A DNA stretch of 10,900 nt, from the NCBI GenBank assembly GCA_040002995.1, contig JBDUDK010000034.1, positions 1 to 10,900 of the forward strand, written 5' to 3'. The translations under genes were made by a program, and so were the position numbers. The notes under the pieces are model-generated. The model saw nothing but the letters and a program-made list of their open reading frames with translations, was not told the DNA's origin and did not search any database. This document shows positions 1 through 6,612 of the stretch, in pieces. How positions within the stretch are numbered: the stretch's first letter is position 1; each line of letters begins with the position of its first letter. This DNA comes from JBDUDK01 sp040002995. Lineage in GTDB: Bacteria; Actinomycetota; Acidimicrobiia; Acidimicrobiales; Ilumatobacteraceae.

Positions 1-1865
1 GTGTCCGCGTCGACGCGTACTTCGCAGAACTGCGCGCCGCGCGCAGCCTTGGACCAGCGTTGGTCGCGTAGGAACCGGGAGACGAACTTGGCCCGTCCTG
101 CGACGTTGCCGATCCGGGTGTCGGAACCGACCGAGGCTTCGATGAAGGGCAGGTTGGCCGCGGCCAGCGTCGCCGCACAAGTTTCGCCGACCGTGCCGGT
201 ACGGCGGGCGAGCGTGCGCAGCTTCGTGTCCAGCTCATCACACGCGTCGAGCACGCTGGTGGCGACCGTGGCGGTCTGATTCGATTGGCCCGCCATCGGT
301 CCCCGAGGAAGGTTCGAGTCGCCGTATTCGACGCGTACAGCTTCGAAGGGCACGCCGAGCGCGTCGGCGGCGATCTGCGCCTGTGCGGTTGCGCCGCCCA
401 TCCCCATCTCGTGGAAGGCGCATCGCACCAGCACGCTGCCGTCGGCTATCAGGCGGACGGTGACATTGGCGGTCATCCGCAACGCCGAGTGGAAGGCGGT
501 CGCGACCCCGATGCCGATGAGCCATCGACCGTCGCGCATCGAGCGTGGTTCGGGTGTTCGCTCCGACCAGCCGAACCGCTCTGCGCCGACCGCGAACGCC
601 TCACGCAGCATCCGCTGTGAGAACCGCTTGCCGTTGAGCGGGTCGGTCTCGGGTTCGTTGCGCATCCGCAGTTCGATCGGGTCCATACGCAGCTCGTGAG
701 CGAGCTCGTCCATCGCTGACTCCAGAACGAATGTGCCGATCGCTTCGCCCGGGGCGCGCAGCCAGCTGTTCGGCAGCAGGTCCAGTTCGACGACGTTCTG
801 CTGGGTCAGCAGATTCGCTGCGCCGTAGAGGTGCCGGGCCGGCCCGGTGGTCTGTTCGAGGGTGCCGCCGACCCGTCCGAGCCGAGTGACGCTGGTGTGC
901 ACGATCGCGGTCAGCCGGCCGTCACGGTCGGCGCCGAGCGCGATGCGGTTCGTCGAGCCGGTGCGTCCGCCGGCGGTGCGGCTGACGCCTTTGCGGGTGA
1001 GCACCAAGCGCACGGGTCTGCCCACAGCGCGAGCGGCCAGCACGGTGAGCACCGTGCCCGGCCAGACCGCGAACTTGCCGCCGAAGCCCCCGCCGACGTA
1101 CGGCGAGATCACCCGTACGTTCGTGGGTGGCACGGCGAACCGCCAGGCGATATGGCTGCGCATCGCTTGGATGCTTTGGGTGGTGTCGTGGAGCGTGAGT
1201 CGGTCGCCTTCCCACCGCGCGATCGTCGCGTGCGGCTCGATCGCGTTCTGCTGCAGCGGTGGCGTCGTGTACTGCAGATCGACCGACACGGCCGCCCCGG
1301 CGAGTGCGGCCTCGGCATTGCCCTTCTTGGCGCGGCCGGGGAAGGACAGATCGCCCTTCGCCGGCGTGGCGTTGGTCTCCTCTTCGGCGAAGTCCACCGC
1401 GAACGGCAGCTCCGCATACTCGACATCGACGAGCTGGGCCGCCTCGTGCGCGGCGGCCGAGGTCTCGGCCACGACGACCGCAATCGGCTGCCCGTCCCAG
1501 TGCACCTCGTCGGTGTTCAGATAGTTGACCTGCGTGCCCGAGACACTGGGGCCGAGATCCCTCACCATGTTCGCGCGGCGTGGCGGTCGCAGCTTCGGCG
1601 CGTTCTGGTGGGTGAGCACCGCGATCACAGTTGGCACTGCCGCCGCGGCCGCAGTGTCGATCCGGATGATGCGGCCACGGGCGACGGTCGCGTGAACCAG
1701 CGCGGCGTGGGCGAGGTCGGCGTAGCCGAACTCGGCAGCAAATCGTGCGGCGCCCGTTGTCTTGGCCGTACCGTCGACGCGGTCCAGTGGTCGGCCGACG
1801 AAGCCACCGGTTGCCTCGTTGTTCTCGATCCGGTCGTTGCTGGCGGGCTGTGTGGTCGTGGTCAT
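1..1865 (-). CDS. Molybdenum hydroxylase large (Moco-binding) subunit, xanthine dehydrogenase family, 3'-truncated by window edge
   Basis: The frame is open from an ATG at 1865 to the left edge, giving 621 codons without a stop. The family binds molybdopterin cofactor and hydroxylates an aldehyde, N-heterocycle or similar substrate with water-derived oxygen. Visible features are an N-terminal segment with the GRPLDRVDGTAKTTGAARF motif (about 24-42), the QNAIEPHAT segment (206-214), the cofactor-binding glycine loop GGGFGGKF (258-265), RAPGEA (370-375), MGMGG (487-491) and AGQSNQTA (525-532). Related PaoC/YagR-type subunits are about 730 residues, so roughly 100 C-terminal residues, including the catalytic Glu near a GxGE-type motif, should lie outside the window. 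The ATG shares ATGA with the stop of the FAD-subunit gene, implying translational coupling. It is the last visible member of the three-subunit set. An XdhC/PaoD-like maturation factor might follow, but that is not visible. The family call is firm; the substrate is unknown. Confidence 0.93.
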   Translation of the reverse strand, partial: MTTTTQPASNDRIENNEATGGFVGRPLDRVDGTAKTTGAARFAAEFGYADLAHAALVHATVARGRIIRIDTAAAAAVPTVIAVLTHQNAPKLRPPRRANMVRDLGPSVSGTQVNYLNTDEVHWDGQPIAVVVAETSAAAHEAAQLVDVEYAELPFAVDFAEEETNATPAKGDLSFPGRAKKGNAEAALAGAAVSVDLQYTTPPLQQNAIEPHATIARWEGDRLTLHDTTQSIQAMRSHIAWRFAVPPTNVRVISPYVGGGFGGKFAVWPGTVLTVLAARAVGRPVRLVLTRKGVSRTAGGRTGSTNRIALGADRDGRLTAIVHTSVTRLGRVGGTLEQTTGPARHLYGAANLLTQQNVVELDLLPNSWLRAPGEAIGTFVLESAMDELAHELRMDPIELRMRNEPETDPLNGKRFSQRMLREAFAVGAERFGWSERTPEPRSMRDGRWLIGIGVATAFHSALRMTANVTVRLIADGSVLVRCAFHEMGMGGATAQAQIAADALGVPFEAVRVEYGDSNLPRGPMAGQSNQTATVATSVLDACDELDTKLRTLARRTGTVGETCAATLAAANLPFIEASVGSDTRIGNVAGRAKFVSRFLRDQRWSKAARGAQFCEVRVDAD

Positions 1866-2860
1866 GCCGCGCTCGCGTCAGTGTTGAGCCGGCGCAGCAC
1901 CGCCACGATGGTCCGCCGAGCGAGCTCGATCTTGAACGTGTTGCCGGGCAAGCCGATTGCAGGCGCAAGTTCCGCCAACGCCGCCCTGCGGAACGTCTCG
2001 TCGCTGGCCGGCTCGCCGAGCAGGACTCGCTCCGCCTCGTAGGCTCGCCACGGCTTGGTGCCGACGCCTCCGAGCGCCAGGCGCACTGCGCTGATGTGAC
2101 CGTCTTGGCCGACATCCATCGCCGCAGCGACCGACACCAACGCGAACGCGTACGAGGCCCGATCGCGCACCTTGCGATAGCGCGAGTTGGCCGCCACCGG
2201 CAGGTACGGCAACTCGACCGCGGTGATGAGCTCGTCGGCGGCCAGTTCTGTCTCGCGGTGTGGCGTGGCTCCGGGCAGTTTGTGGAAGTCGGTCAGCGCG
2301 ATCCGCCGTGTGCCACGGGTGCTCTTCACCTCGACCGTCGCATCGAGGGCGGCGAGGGCCACCGCCATGTCAGATGGATGAGTGGCCACACAGTGGGCGC
2401 TTGTCCCGAGAACCGCGTTGCCGCGGTTGAACCCCTCGAACGCCGCGCACCCAGAGCCGGGATCGCGCTTGTTGCATGTCGATGCCTCGTCGTAGAAGTA
2501 AAGGCATCGAGTGCGCTGCATCAGGTTCCCACCGACGGTCGCCATGTTGCGCAGCTGTCCGGATGCACCGTGCAGGATCGCCTGGGACAGCATCGGATAC
2601 CGAGTCCGGATGAGCAGGTTCGCCGCGAGGGTGCTGTTGCGCACCAACGCGCCGATCCGGACGCCGCCGCCGGCGAGTTCCTCGATCCCATCGAGTGGTA
2701 ACCGAGTGATGTCGATGACGGTCCGGGGCCGCTCGATGCCCTCGCGCATCAAGTCGACGAGGTTCGTGCCGCCGCCGAGGAACTTCGCCTGCGGTTCGGA
2801 AGCGATCGCCTGCATGGCCGCGTCCACGTCCGCGGCGCGGACGTACACGAAGCTCTTCAT
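1862..2860 (-). CDS. Molybdenum hydroxylase FAD-binding subunit with four-cysteine (PaoB/YagS-like) insert
   Basis: This 332-residue protein is the medium subunit that passes electrons from the iron-sulfur clusters through FAD to the final acceptor. The FAD motifs are FLGGGTNLVDLM (27-38) and TVGGNLMQRTRC (108-119). Directly after the second motif come Cys119, Cys129, Cys138 and Cys157 within a segment reading RTRCLYFYDE, CNKRDPGSGC and SAHCVATHPSD. In PaoB/YagS and 4-hydroxybenzoyl-CoA reductase HcrB such an insert carries an extra [4Fe-4S] cluster, which is inferred here. The C-terminal CO-dehydrogenase-flavoprotein-type domain starts around 225. The ATG at 2860 was chosen because AGGAG lies 8 nt upstream and the ATG overlaps the 2Fe-2S stop by ATGA. 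A longer open frame upstream is only read-through over the preceding gene. The stop overlaps the next gene's start in the same way. Confidence 0.95.
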   Translation of the reverse strand: MKSFVYVRAADVDAAMQAIASEPQAKFLGGGTNLVDLMREGIERPRTVIDITRLPLDGIEELAGGGVRIGALVRNSTLAANLLIRTRYPMLSQAILHGASGQLRNMATVGGNLMQRTRCLYFYDEASTCNKRDPGSGCAAFEGFNRGNAVLGTSAHCVATHPSDMAVALAALDATVEVKSTRGTRRIALTDFHKLPGATPHRETELAADELITAVELPYLPVAANSRYRKVRDRASYAFALVSVAAAMDVGQDGHISAVRLALGGVGTKPWRAYEAERVLLGEPASDETFRRAALAELAPAIGLPGNTFKIELARRTIVAVLRRLNTDASAA

Positions 2861-3345
2861 CGGGCGATCTCCTGGATCGCGGCAACGATGCCGTTGTAGG
2901 CACCGCACCGGCACAGGTTTCCGCTCATCCGCTCGCGGATCTCGACCGCGGTCAACTCGCCGCCGGTTGCCGCGACATGCTCGGTCGCCGCGCTCGGCGC
3001 GCCGCTTCGATGCTCGGCAAGCATTCCGATCGCCGAACAGATCTGGCCCGGGGTGCAGTAGCCGCACTGCAGACCGTCGTTGCGGACGAAGGCCTTTTGC
3101 AGGGGATGATCGAGTCCTTCGATCGTTGTGATCTCCCGGTCTTCGTACTGGACCGCGAGTGCAAGGCAGGAGACGATGCGTACGCCGTCGACCAACACCG
3201 TGCACGCGCCGCACGCGCCTTGGTCACAGCCCTTCTTCGTGCCGGTTAGCCCGAGATACTCGCGGAGCGCATCGAGCAGGCTGACCTGCGGCTCCGCCGT
3301 AAGTACTTGGTCGCGTCCGTTAATTCGCATTCGTAGGTCGGTCAT
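2857..3345 (-). CDS. Molybdenum hydroxylase [2Fe-2S] subunit, cytoplasmic form
   Basis: This 162-residue protein is the small electron-transfer subunit of the Mo hydroxylase. The N-terminal plant-ferredoxin-type cluster is ligated by Cys40, Cys45, Cys48 and Cys60 (KKGCDQGACGACTV then VSC). The C-terminal helical cluster domain has CGYCTPGQ (Cys94, Cys97) and LCRCGAYNGI (Cys145, Cys147), so all eight ligands are present. The stretch at 110-137 between the last two cysteine pairs (RSGAPSAATEHV) is typical of YagT/PaoA-like members. The ATG at 3345 is preferred over a TTG three bases earlier because the AGGAAGGA Shine-Dalgarno sits 5 nt before it. E. coli PaoA is exported by a Tat leader. Here the mature fold begins at once with no twin-arginine signal, so the complex should stay in the cytoplasm. 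The gene follows the MBL-fold gene after about 110 bp and is coupled to the FAD subunit. Confidence 0.95.
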   Translation of the reverse strand: MTDLRMRINGRDQVLTAEPQVSLLDALREYLGLTGTKKGCDQGACGACTVLVDGVRIVSCLALAVQYEDREITTIEGLDHPLQKAFVRNDGLQCGYCTPGQICSAIGMLAEHRSGAPSAATEHVAATGGELTAVEIRERMSGNLCRCGAYNGIVAAIQEIAR

Positions 3346-3456
3346 CAACTTCCTTCCTGGTTCGCGTCGGCGCAGTCGCGGCAGGGAACGCTTCGAGCTC
3401 GTGCGAACACCGCGCGCGCGCCCGGTGAGTGGCAGAGAACTGGTATTGGTGCATGG

Positions 3457-4311
3457 TCATCGCGGCAATGGCGCGTCGAGCAGGCCGTGCGCGCCGTACC
3501 AGACCGGGCCGATGTTCAGCCGGTCCGGATAGCGGTCGACGATGGCGTCGAAGAACTGCTGTGGAGTGGGTTTGCCGGCGAGCAACTGCTGCGCGTAGAG
3601 CAGGTAGTCACGGGTCTGGTCGATGATTGCTGGATCGTCGGGTAGGTCACGGTTCTTGTGTCCGGCAACGACCGCGCGCGGTTCGAGCGCGGCCAGAACG
3701 TCGAGTGCTGCCAGCCACGACTCGAAGCCACCGCCGGGAGTTTCGAGCAGCATCTGGTGAACGCCGTTGTACGCGACGTCGCCCGCGACGACCAATCCGA
3801 TTTCCGGCACGTGAAGGACCGTGGTGTCGTCGGTGTCGGTGTGGCCAACCTCGATCGGGATCATTCGGTGCCCTTCCACCTCGAACCCGCCGGGTGGCAC
3901 CACCTGATACACGAGTGGGGTCTCCGGGATGAGACCGGGGAAATCGGAGTCCCAGAATCGTTCGCGGGCCTCGAGGTTCTTGCGCATCAACCTGATCGTG
4001 CCCTCGGTCGCGTAGGGGATCGCACCCGGGAACCGTTCGAGTAGCTGGCCCGTACCGAACCAATGGTCGCCGTGGCCGTGCGTGGCGTAGATGTAGGCGA
4101 GGTGCTTCCCGGAGCGTTCGACCCAGTCTCCGACCTGGCGGGTTTGGTCGCGGGTGAATGGTGGGTCGACCAACACCGCCTCGCCTGCCCCGAAGATCAG
4201 CGTGGATGCCAGCGGAGACGACACGATCGGCCCCCCGTCCGGCAACCGTTCGGGGCGGGCTCGAGGGACTCCGTCGCAGACGAAGACGTCGTAACTGAGA
4301 TCAGCGGGCAT
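3457..4311 (-). CDS. Metallo-beta-lactamase-fold metal-dependent hydrolase
   Basis: This 284-residue single-domain MBL-fold hydrolase is probably cytoplasmic, with no signal peptide. The dinuclear metal site is complete: the THGHGDHW motif gives His78, His80, Asp82 and His83, with His157 in VGHTDTDD, the bridging Asp178 in VVAGDVAYN and His218 in VVAGHKNRD. Such enzymes open lactones, split thioesters or cleave other activated bonds; the residues do not settle which. The ATG at 4311 is used here. A GTG six bases upstream (4317) forms a GTGA overlap with the preceding stop and sits 5 nt after AAAGG, so it is an equally good start and would add two residues. The gene follows the alpha/beta hydrolase with no real gap and is presumably co-transcribed with the crotonase cluster. 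A lactonase or CoA-thioester hydrolase role in that pathway is inference. Confidence 0.9.
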   Translation of the reverse strand: MPADLSYDVFVCDGVPRARPERLPDGGPIVSSPLASTLIFGAGEAVLVDPPFTRDQTRQVGDWVERSGKHLAYIYATHGHGDHWFGTGQLLERFPGAIPYATEGTIRLMRKNLEARERFWDSDFPGLIPETPLVYQVVPPGGFEVEGHRMIPIEVGHTDTDDTTVLHVPEIGLVVAGDVAYNGVHQMLLETPGGGFESWLAALDVLAALEPRAVVAGHKNRDLPDDPAIIDQTRDYLLYAQQLLAGKPTPQQFFDAIVDRYPDRLNIGPVWYGAHGLLDAPLPR

Positions 4312-4313
4312 GT

Positions 4314-5222
4314 TCACAGGTACCTTTCCCACCAGGCGAGCGCGTCCTGGCTCGCCTGCGCGTAACCGTCGAAGTAGATGCCGTAGTGGGTGATCCCGGG
4401 GATCACTTGGTAGTCGACGACCCCTCCGGGAATGCTCCCCAGGACTTCTGCCGCTCGGCCGCCGTTGTCGGCGATCGACAGCATCTCCTCATCGCCGGCG
4501 TCGCGTATCAGAGTCGGAATTCGAAGCCGCTCGACCTGTGCGAGCGCGTCGTAGTGTGCGAGCGCGGCCAGGTGGGGAGTGCCGGGCAGGTTCGGCCACG
4601 GATCGACGCCCTGGGGAATCGCGGCAGCGGCGCCGCGGGCGGCGTCGATCGCACGTTGGTGGGCGTAGTCGGCAATGCCTCCGCGCAGTGGCGCGATGGC
4701 CGGTACCTGCAGGGCGAGGGCCTTCACCCGGCGGTCATCAGCCGCGAGATAGACGGCGACGCCGCCACTGAAGCTGGTCGCCCAGAGCCCGATCCGGCCC
4801 CGGTCCACGTTGGGCTCGCCCTCGATGTAGTCCAGGGCCGCGCGCACGTTGGTCATCCACGCGAAGGGGTCGACCAGATCGCGGATCAACCGGACGCGCG
4901 TGTTGACCTCGTTCCCGACGGCGATGTCGGGCGTTTCACCGAGGAACTCGACGGGTGAGCCGGAGCCGTACCAACTGCCCTGCGTGAACGTCAGGGTGAT
5001 CATCCCGGCCGATGCGAACAGTGCTGCATGGCGTTCGGCCGTGAGCTTGCTGCCTCCCCATCCGTGACACAGCACCACGGCAGGGACTGCGGAATCGGGA
5101 GCGATAGTGGTCGGGCGGTACACGTCGGCGTCGAGCGCGATGCCGGTGTTGCTCCAGACCGTGACGTGAGTGCGCTCGACGCCAGCAGGCATCACCAACG
5201 GCGGATAGACCGGCTCAGCCAT
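4314..5222 (-). CDS. Alpha/beta hydrolase, dienelactone-hydrolase/acyl-esterase-like
   Basis: This 302-residue serine hydrolase has an N-terminal beta-rich stretch (about 18-40, VTVWSNTGIALDADVYRP) and then the alpha/beta hydrolase core. The oxyanion-hole HGWGG is at 53-57. The nucleophile elbow reads SFSGG at 150-154 with Ser152 as the likely nucleophile; the usual first glycine of GxSxG is a serine. Asp244 (in RDAGDEEM) and His279 (in GITHYGIY) fit the rest of the triad. The ATG at 5222 is chosen because GGAG lies 7 nt upstream and it follows family length. It overlaps the NTF2-like gene by 8 bp, and the longer open frame above it is that gene's shadow. Relatives include dienelactone hydrolases and acyl esterases. 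The substrate may be an ester or lactone formed in the same pathway, which is inference from the cluster. Confidence 0.88.
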   Translation of the reverse strand: MAEPVYPPLVMPAGVERTHVTVWSNTGIALDADVYRPTTIAPDSAVPAVVLCHGWGGSKLTAERHAALFASAGMITLTFTQGSWYGSGSPVEFLGETPDIAVGNEVNTRVRLIRDLVDPFAWMTNVRAALDYIEGEPNVDRGRIGLWATSFSGGVAVYLAADDRRVKALALQVPAIAPLRGGIADYAHQRAIDAARGAAAAIPQGVDPWPNLPGTPHLAALAHYDALAQVERLRIPTLIRDAGDEEMLSIADNGGRAAEVLGSIPGGVVDYQVIPGITHYGIYFDGYAQASQDALAWWERYL

Positions 5223-5697
5223 GAGCGGGCTCCGAGGACATCGCTTCGCGCGGCCAGACTTCGTCGAGGCTGTTCTTGTCGGTCGCTGCTGCCTGAACGC
5301 CGATGACTCGCCACCCTTGAGCAGACTTGGCCACCTCGAAATGCGTCGCCCACCGCTGGATCTCGGCATCATCCGCGCGGCGCCGGGACCAGATCACCTC
5401 GATCGCCGCGCCCACCGCGCTGTAGACGAAGATACGCCGATCCGGCACCGCGGTATGGCTGTATCCGGCCTCGCGCAATGGCGAGTAGTTGAACTCCAAG
5501 AAGGCACGAACGCTGGCATCATCGAGACACCAGAACGACTGATCCAGCCCCGTCACGTGCATCGGGGTGCCCCAGTAGCCGTGGATGAACTCCGGCCCCT
5601 CGGCACCGCCCGCGGCCGCAACCCAACGCGGCAAATAATCATCGAAAAACCAACCCGCCACTTCGGAGCGGGTGGCCTCAACTCGGTCATCTGTCAT
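5215..5697 (-). CDS. NTF2/SnoaL-like small protein
   Basis: This 160-residue protein looks like a cone-shaped NTF2/SnoaL-type fold. It has an N-terminal helix rich in aromatics (EVAGWFFDDYLPRWVAAA, about 12-29), a middle helical part (FLEFNYSPLREAGY), and C-terminal strands with alternating hydrophobic residues (RRIFVYSAVGAAIEVIWSRR, then HFEVAKSAQGWRVIGVQA). Family members act as isomerases, dehydratases or cyclases, or simply as binding proteins. No catalytic residues can be named here, so the call rests on pattern and size. The ATG at 5697 is favoured by a GAGGAG site about 7-9 nt upstream, while a GTG at 5712 would overlap the end of the crotonase gene. It begins 11 bp after that gene and overlaps the following hydrolase by 8 bp, so it belongs to the same transcript. 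Confidence 0.7.
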   Translation of the reverse strand: MTDDRVEATRSEVAGWFFDDYLPRWVAAAGGAEGPEFIHGYWGTPMHVTGLDQSFWCLDDASVRAFLEFNYSPLREAGYSHTAVPDRRIFVYSAVGAAIEVIWSRRRADDAEIQRWATHFEVAKSAQGWRVIGVQAAATDKNSLDEVWPREAMSSEPAHG

Positions 5698-5708
5698 CGC
5701 CCCGCTCC

Positions 5709-6497
5709 TCAACGACCCGCGAAATCGAGATCGGGGCGGGCGACGCCTGCCGCATCAGCCTCGACTGCTGAGGCAACGCCGAACTGCGCGTCCGCCGTGC
5801 GAAGCACCCTCGCGGCCACCTCGGGGAGGAGCTCGTCGGCCGCCTTCACCCCGCCGTCGGCCCACGCGTTGAGCAGCGCCTTGTGGCCCGCATGCGCGCG
5901 GGTCGCACCGCGAGCGAGCCGAGCGGCCCACTGCGCTGTGACCGCGTTGAGCTGGTCGTCGGGCACCACCTCGGCGACGACTCCGGCGGCCAGCGCATCG
6001 GCCGCCGACACCCTCTCCGACGTCAGCGCCCACCGCATAGCGCGAGCGCGTCCCGCGCGTTCGGCGACGCGCTGCACGCCACCCAGCAGCGTGAACATCC
6101 CGATCGCACCTTCCGTGTGACAGAACCGTGCCGACTCCGCAGCAATGATCACATCGGCCCGCAGCGCAATCTCAAAACCTCCGCCAGAACAGTTGCCCTG
6201 CACTGCGGCGATCACCGGCACCGGCAGTTGCTCCAGTGCATTGCTGATCTGCAACCCCAGTGCGAACAAGTTGACCATCCGGTCCGGATCGGTCATCTCC
6301 CAGCTCGCGATCTCACCGCCGAAGGAGAAGTCGTGGCCGGCCGCGCGGATCACGACGACCCGCACACTCTCGTCGCCCTTGACCCGCTCGACGGCGGCGG
6401 CACAACCCATCATCGTCTCCGTGTTGAGCCGGTTCTGCGGAGGGTTGTTCAAGACGAACTCTGCGACACCGTTGTGTACTGACACCTCAAAAGCCAT
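5709..6497 (-). CDS. Enoyl-CoA hydratase/isomerase (crotonase family), first gene of the cluster
   Basis: This 262-residue protein is the usual single-domain crotonase length. The first oxyanion-hole region is AAGHDFSFGGEI (53-62) and the second is QGNCSGGGFEIAL (100-111). Glu109 and Glu129 (in ARFCHTEGAIG) are exactly 20 residues apart, matching the two catalytic glutamates Glu144 and Glu164 of mitochondrial enoyl-CoA hydratase, so hydratase activity on an enoyl-CoA is plausible. Other crotonase reactions remain possible. The ATG at 6497 is fixed by a strong GAGGAGG site at 6504-6510, 6 nt upstream. The gene leads a leftward run of seven co-oriented genes and lies about 40 bp downstream of a promoter/operator shared with the divergent TetR gene. 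That places CoA-thioester chemistry at the head of the pathway and suggests TetR control. Confidence 0.93.
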   Translation of the reverse strand: MAFEVSVHNGVAEFVLNNPPQNRLNTETMMGCAAAVERVKGDESVRVVVIRAAGHDFSFGGEIASWEMTDPDRMVNLFALGLQISNALEQLPVPVIAAVQGNCSGGGFEIALRADVIIAAESARFCHTEGAIGMFTLLGGVQRVAERAGRARAMRWALTSERVSAADALAAGVVAEVVPDDQLNAVTAQWAARLARGATRAHAGHKALLNAWADGGVKAADELLPEVAARVLRTADAQFGVASAVEADAAGVARPDLDFAGR

Positions 6498-6541
6498 CTC
6501 GGTCCTCCTCGACACTCGCCTGGCATGAGCCGGACTGGTAT

Positions 6542-6571
6542 ATTAAAGGAACTTGTGAGTTCCTTTGTCAA
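6542..6571 (-). promoter_or_regulatory. Sigma70-like promoter of the crotonase-to-Mo-hydroxylase cluster
   Basis: Read on the minus strand, a perfect -35 box TTGACA (6571-6566) is followed by an 18 bp spacer and a -10 box TTTAAT (6547-6542), five of six matches to TATAAT. Transcription should start near 6535, leaving a leader of about 38 nt before the crotonase ATG at 6497. The spacer is almost wholly made of the inverted repeat described in the operator entry. The boxes are seen directly; the start site is inferred. Confidence 0.75.
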
Positions 6572-6580
6572 GAGGAACTT
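6545..6580. promoter_or_regulatory. Probable TetR operator: perfect inverted repeat plus a third half-site
   Basis: AAAGGAACT (6545-6553) and AGTTCCTTT (6558-6566) are perfect 9 bp arms around a TGTG centre. A third copy of the half-site, AGGAACTT, lies at 6573-6580, which is 26 bp downstream of the matching bases of the first arm (6547-6554). It also forms a second, looser inverted pair (AGTTCCT/AGGAACT, 8 nt apart) with the middle arm. The palindrome spans the gap between the -35 and -10 boxes of the leftward promoter and touches both, so a bound dimer would block RNA polymerase. It lies about 50-70 bp upstream of the TetR start, as expected for autoregulated divergent TetR pairs. Binding by this regulator is inferred. 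Confidence 0.75.
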
Positions 6581-6612
6581 TGCGAATCGCAGACAACGTG
6601 GGAGTTCGATCC

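Noticed and set aside
831..2042. Long plus-strand open frame of about 400 codons opposite the Mo-hydroxylase large subunit
   Set aside because: It is the antisense shadow of a clearly conserved protein; its translation is arginine/glycine/alanine-rich with no family motif, as expected for GC-rich DNA.
922..2115. Minus-strand frame of about 400 codons overlapping the Mo and FAD subunits
   Set aside because: It is a frame-shifted shadow spanning the junction of two genes whose true frames contain the cofactor motifs.
6539..6544. TATATT as a rightward -10 box for the TetR gene
   Set aside because: There is no convincing -35 box 16-18 bp upstream; the AT-rich bases are better explained by the leftward -10 region.
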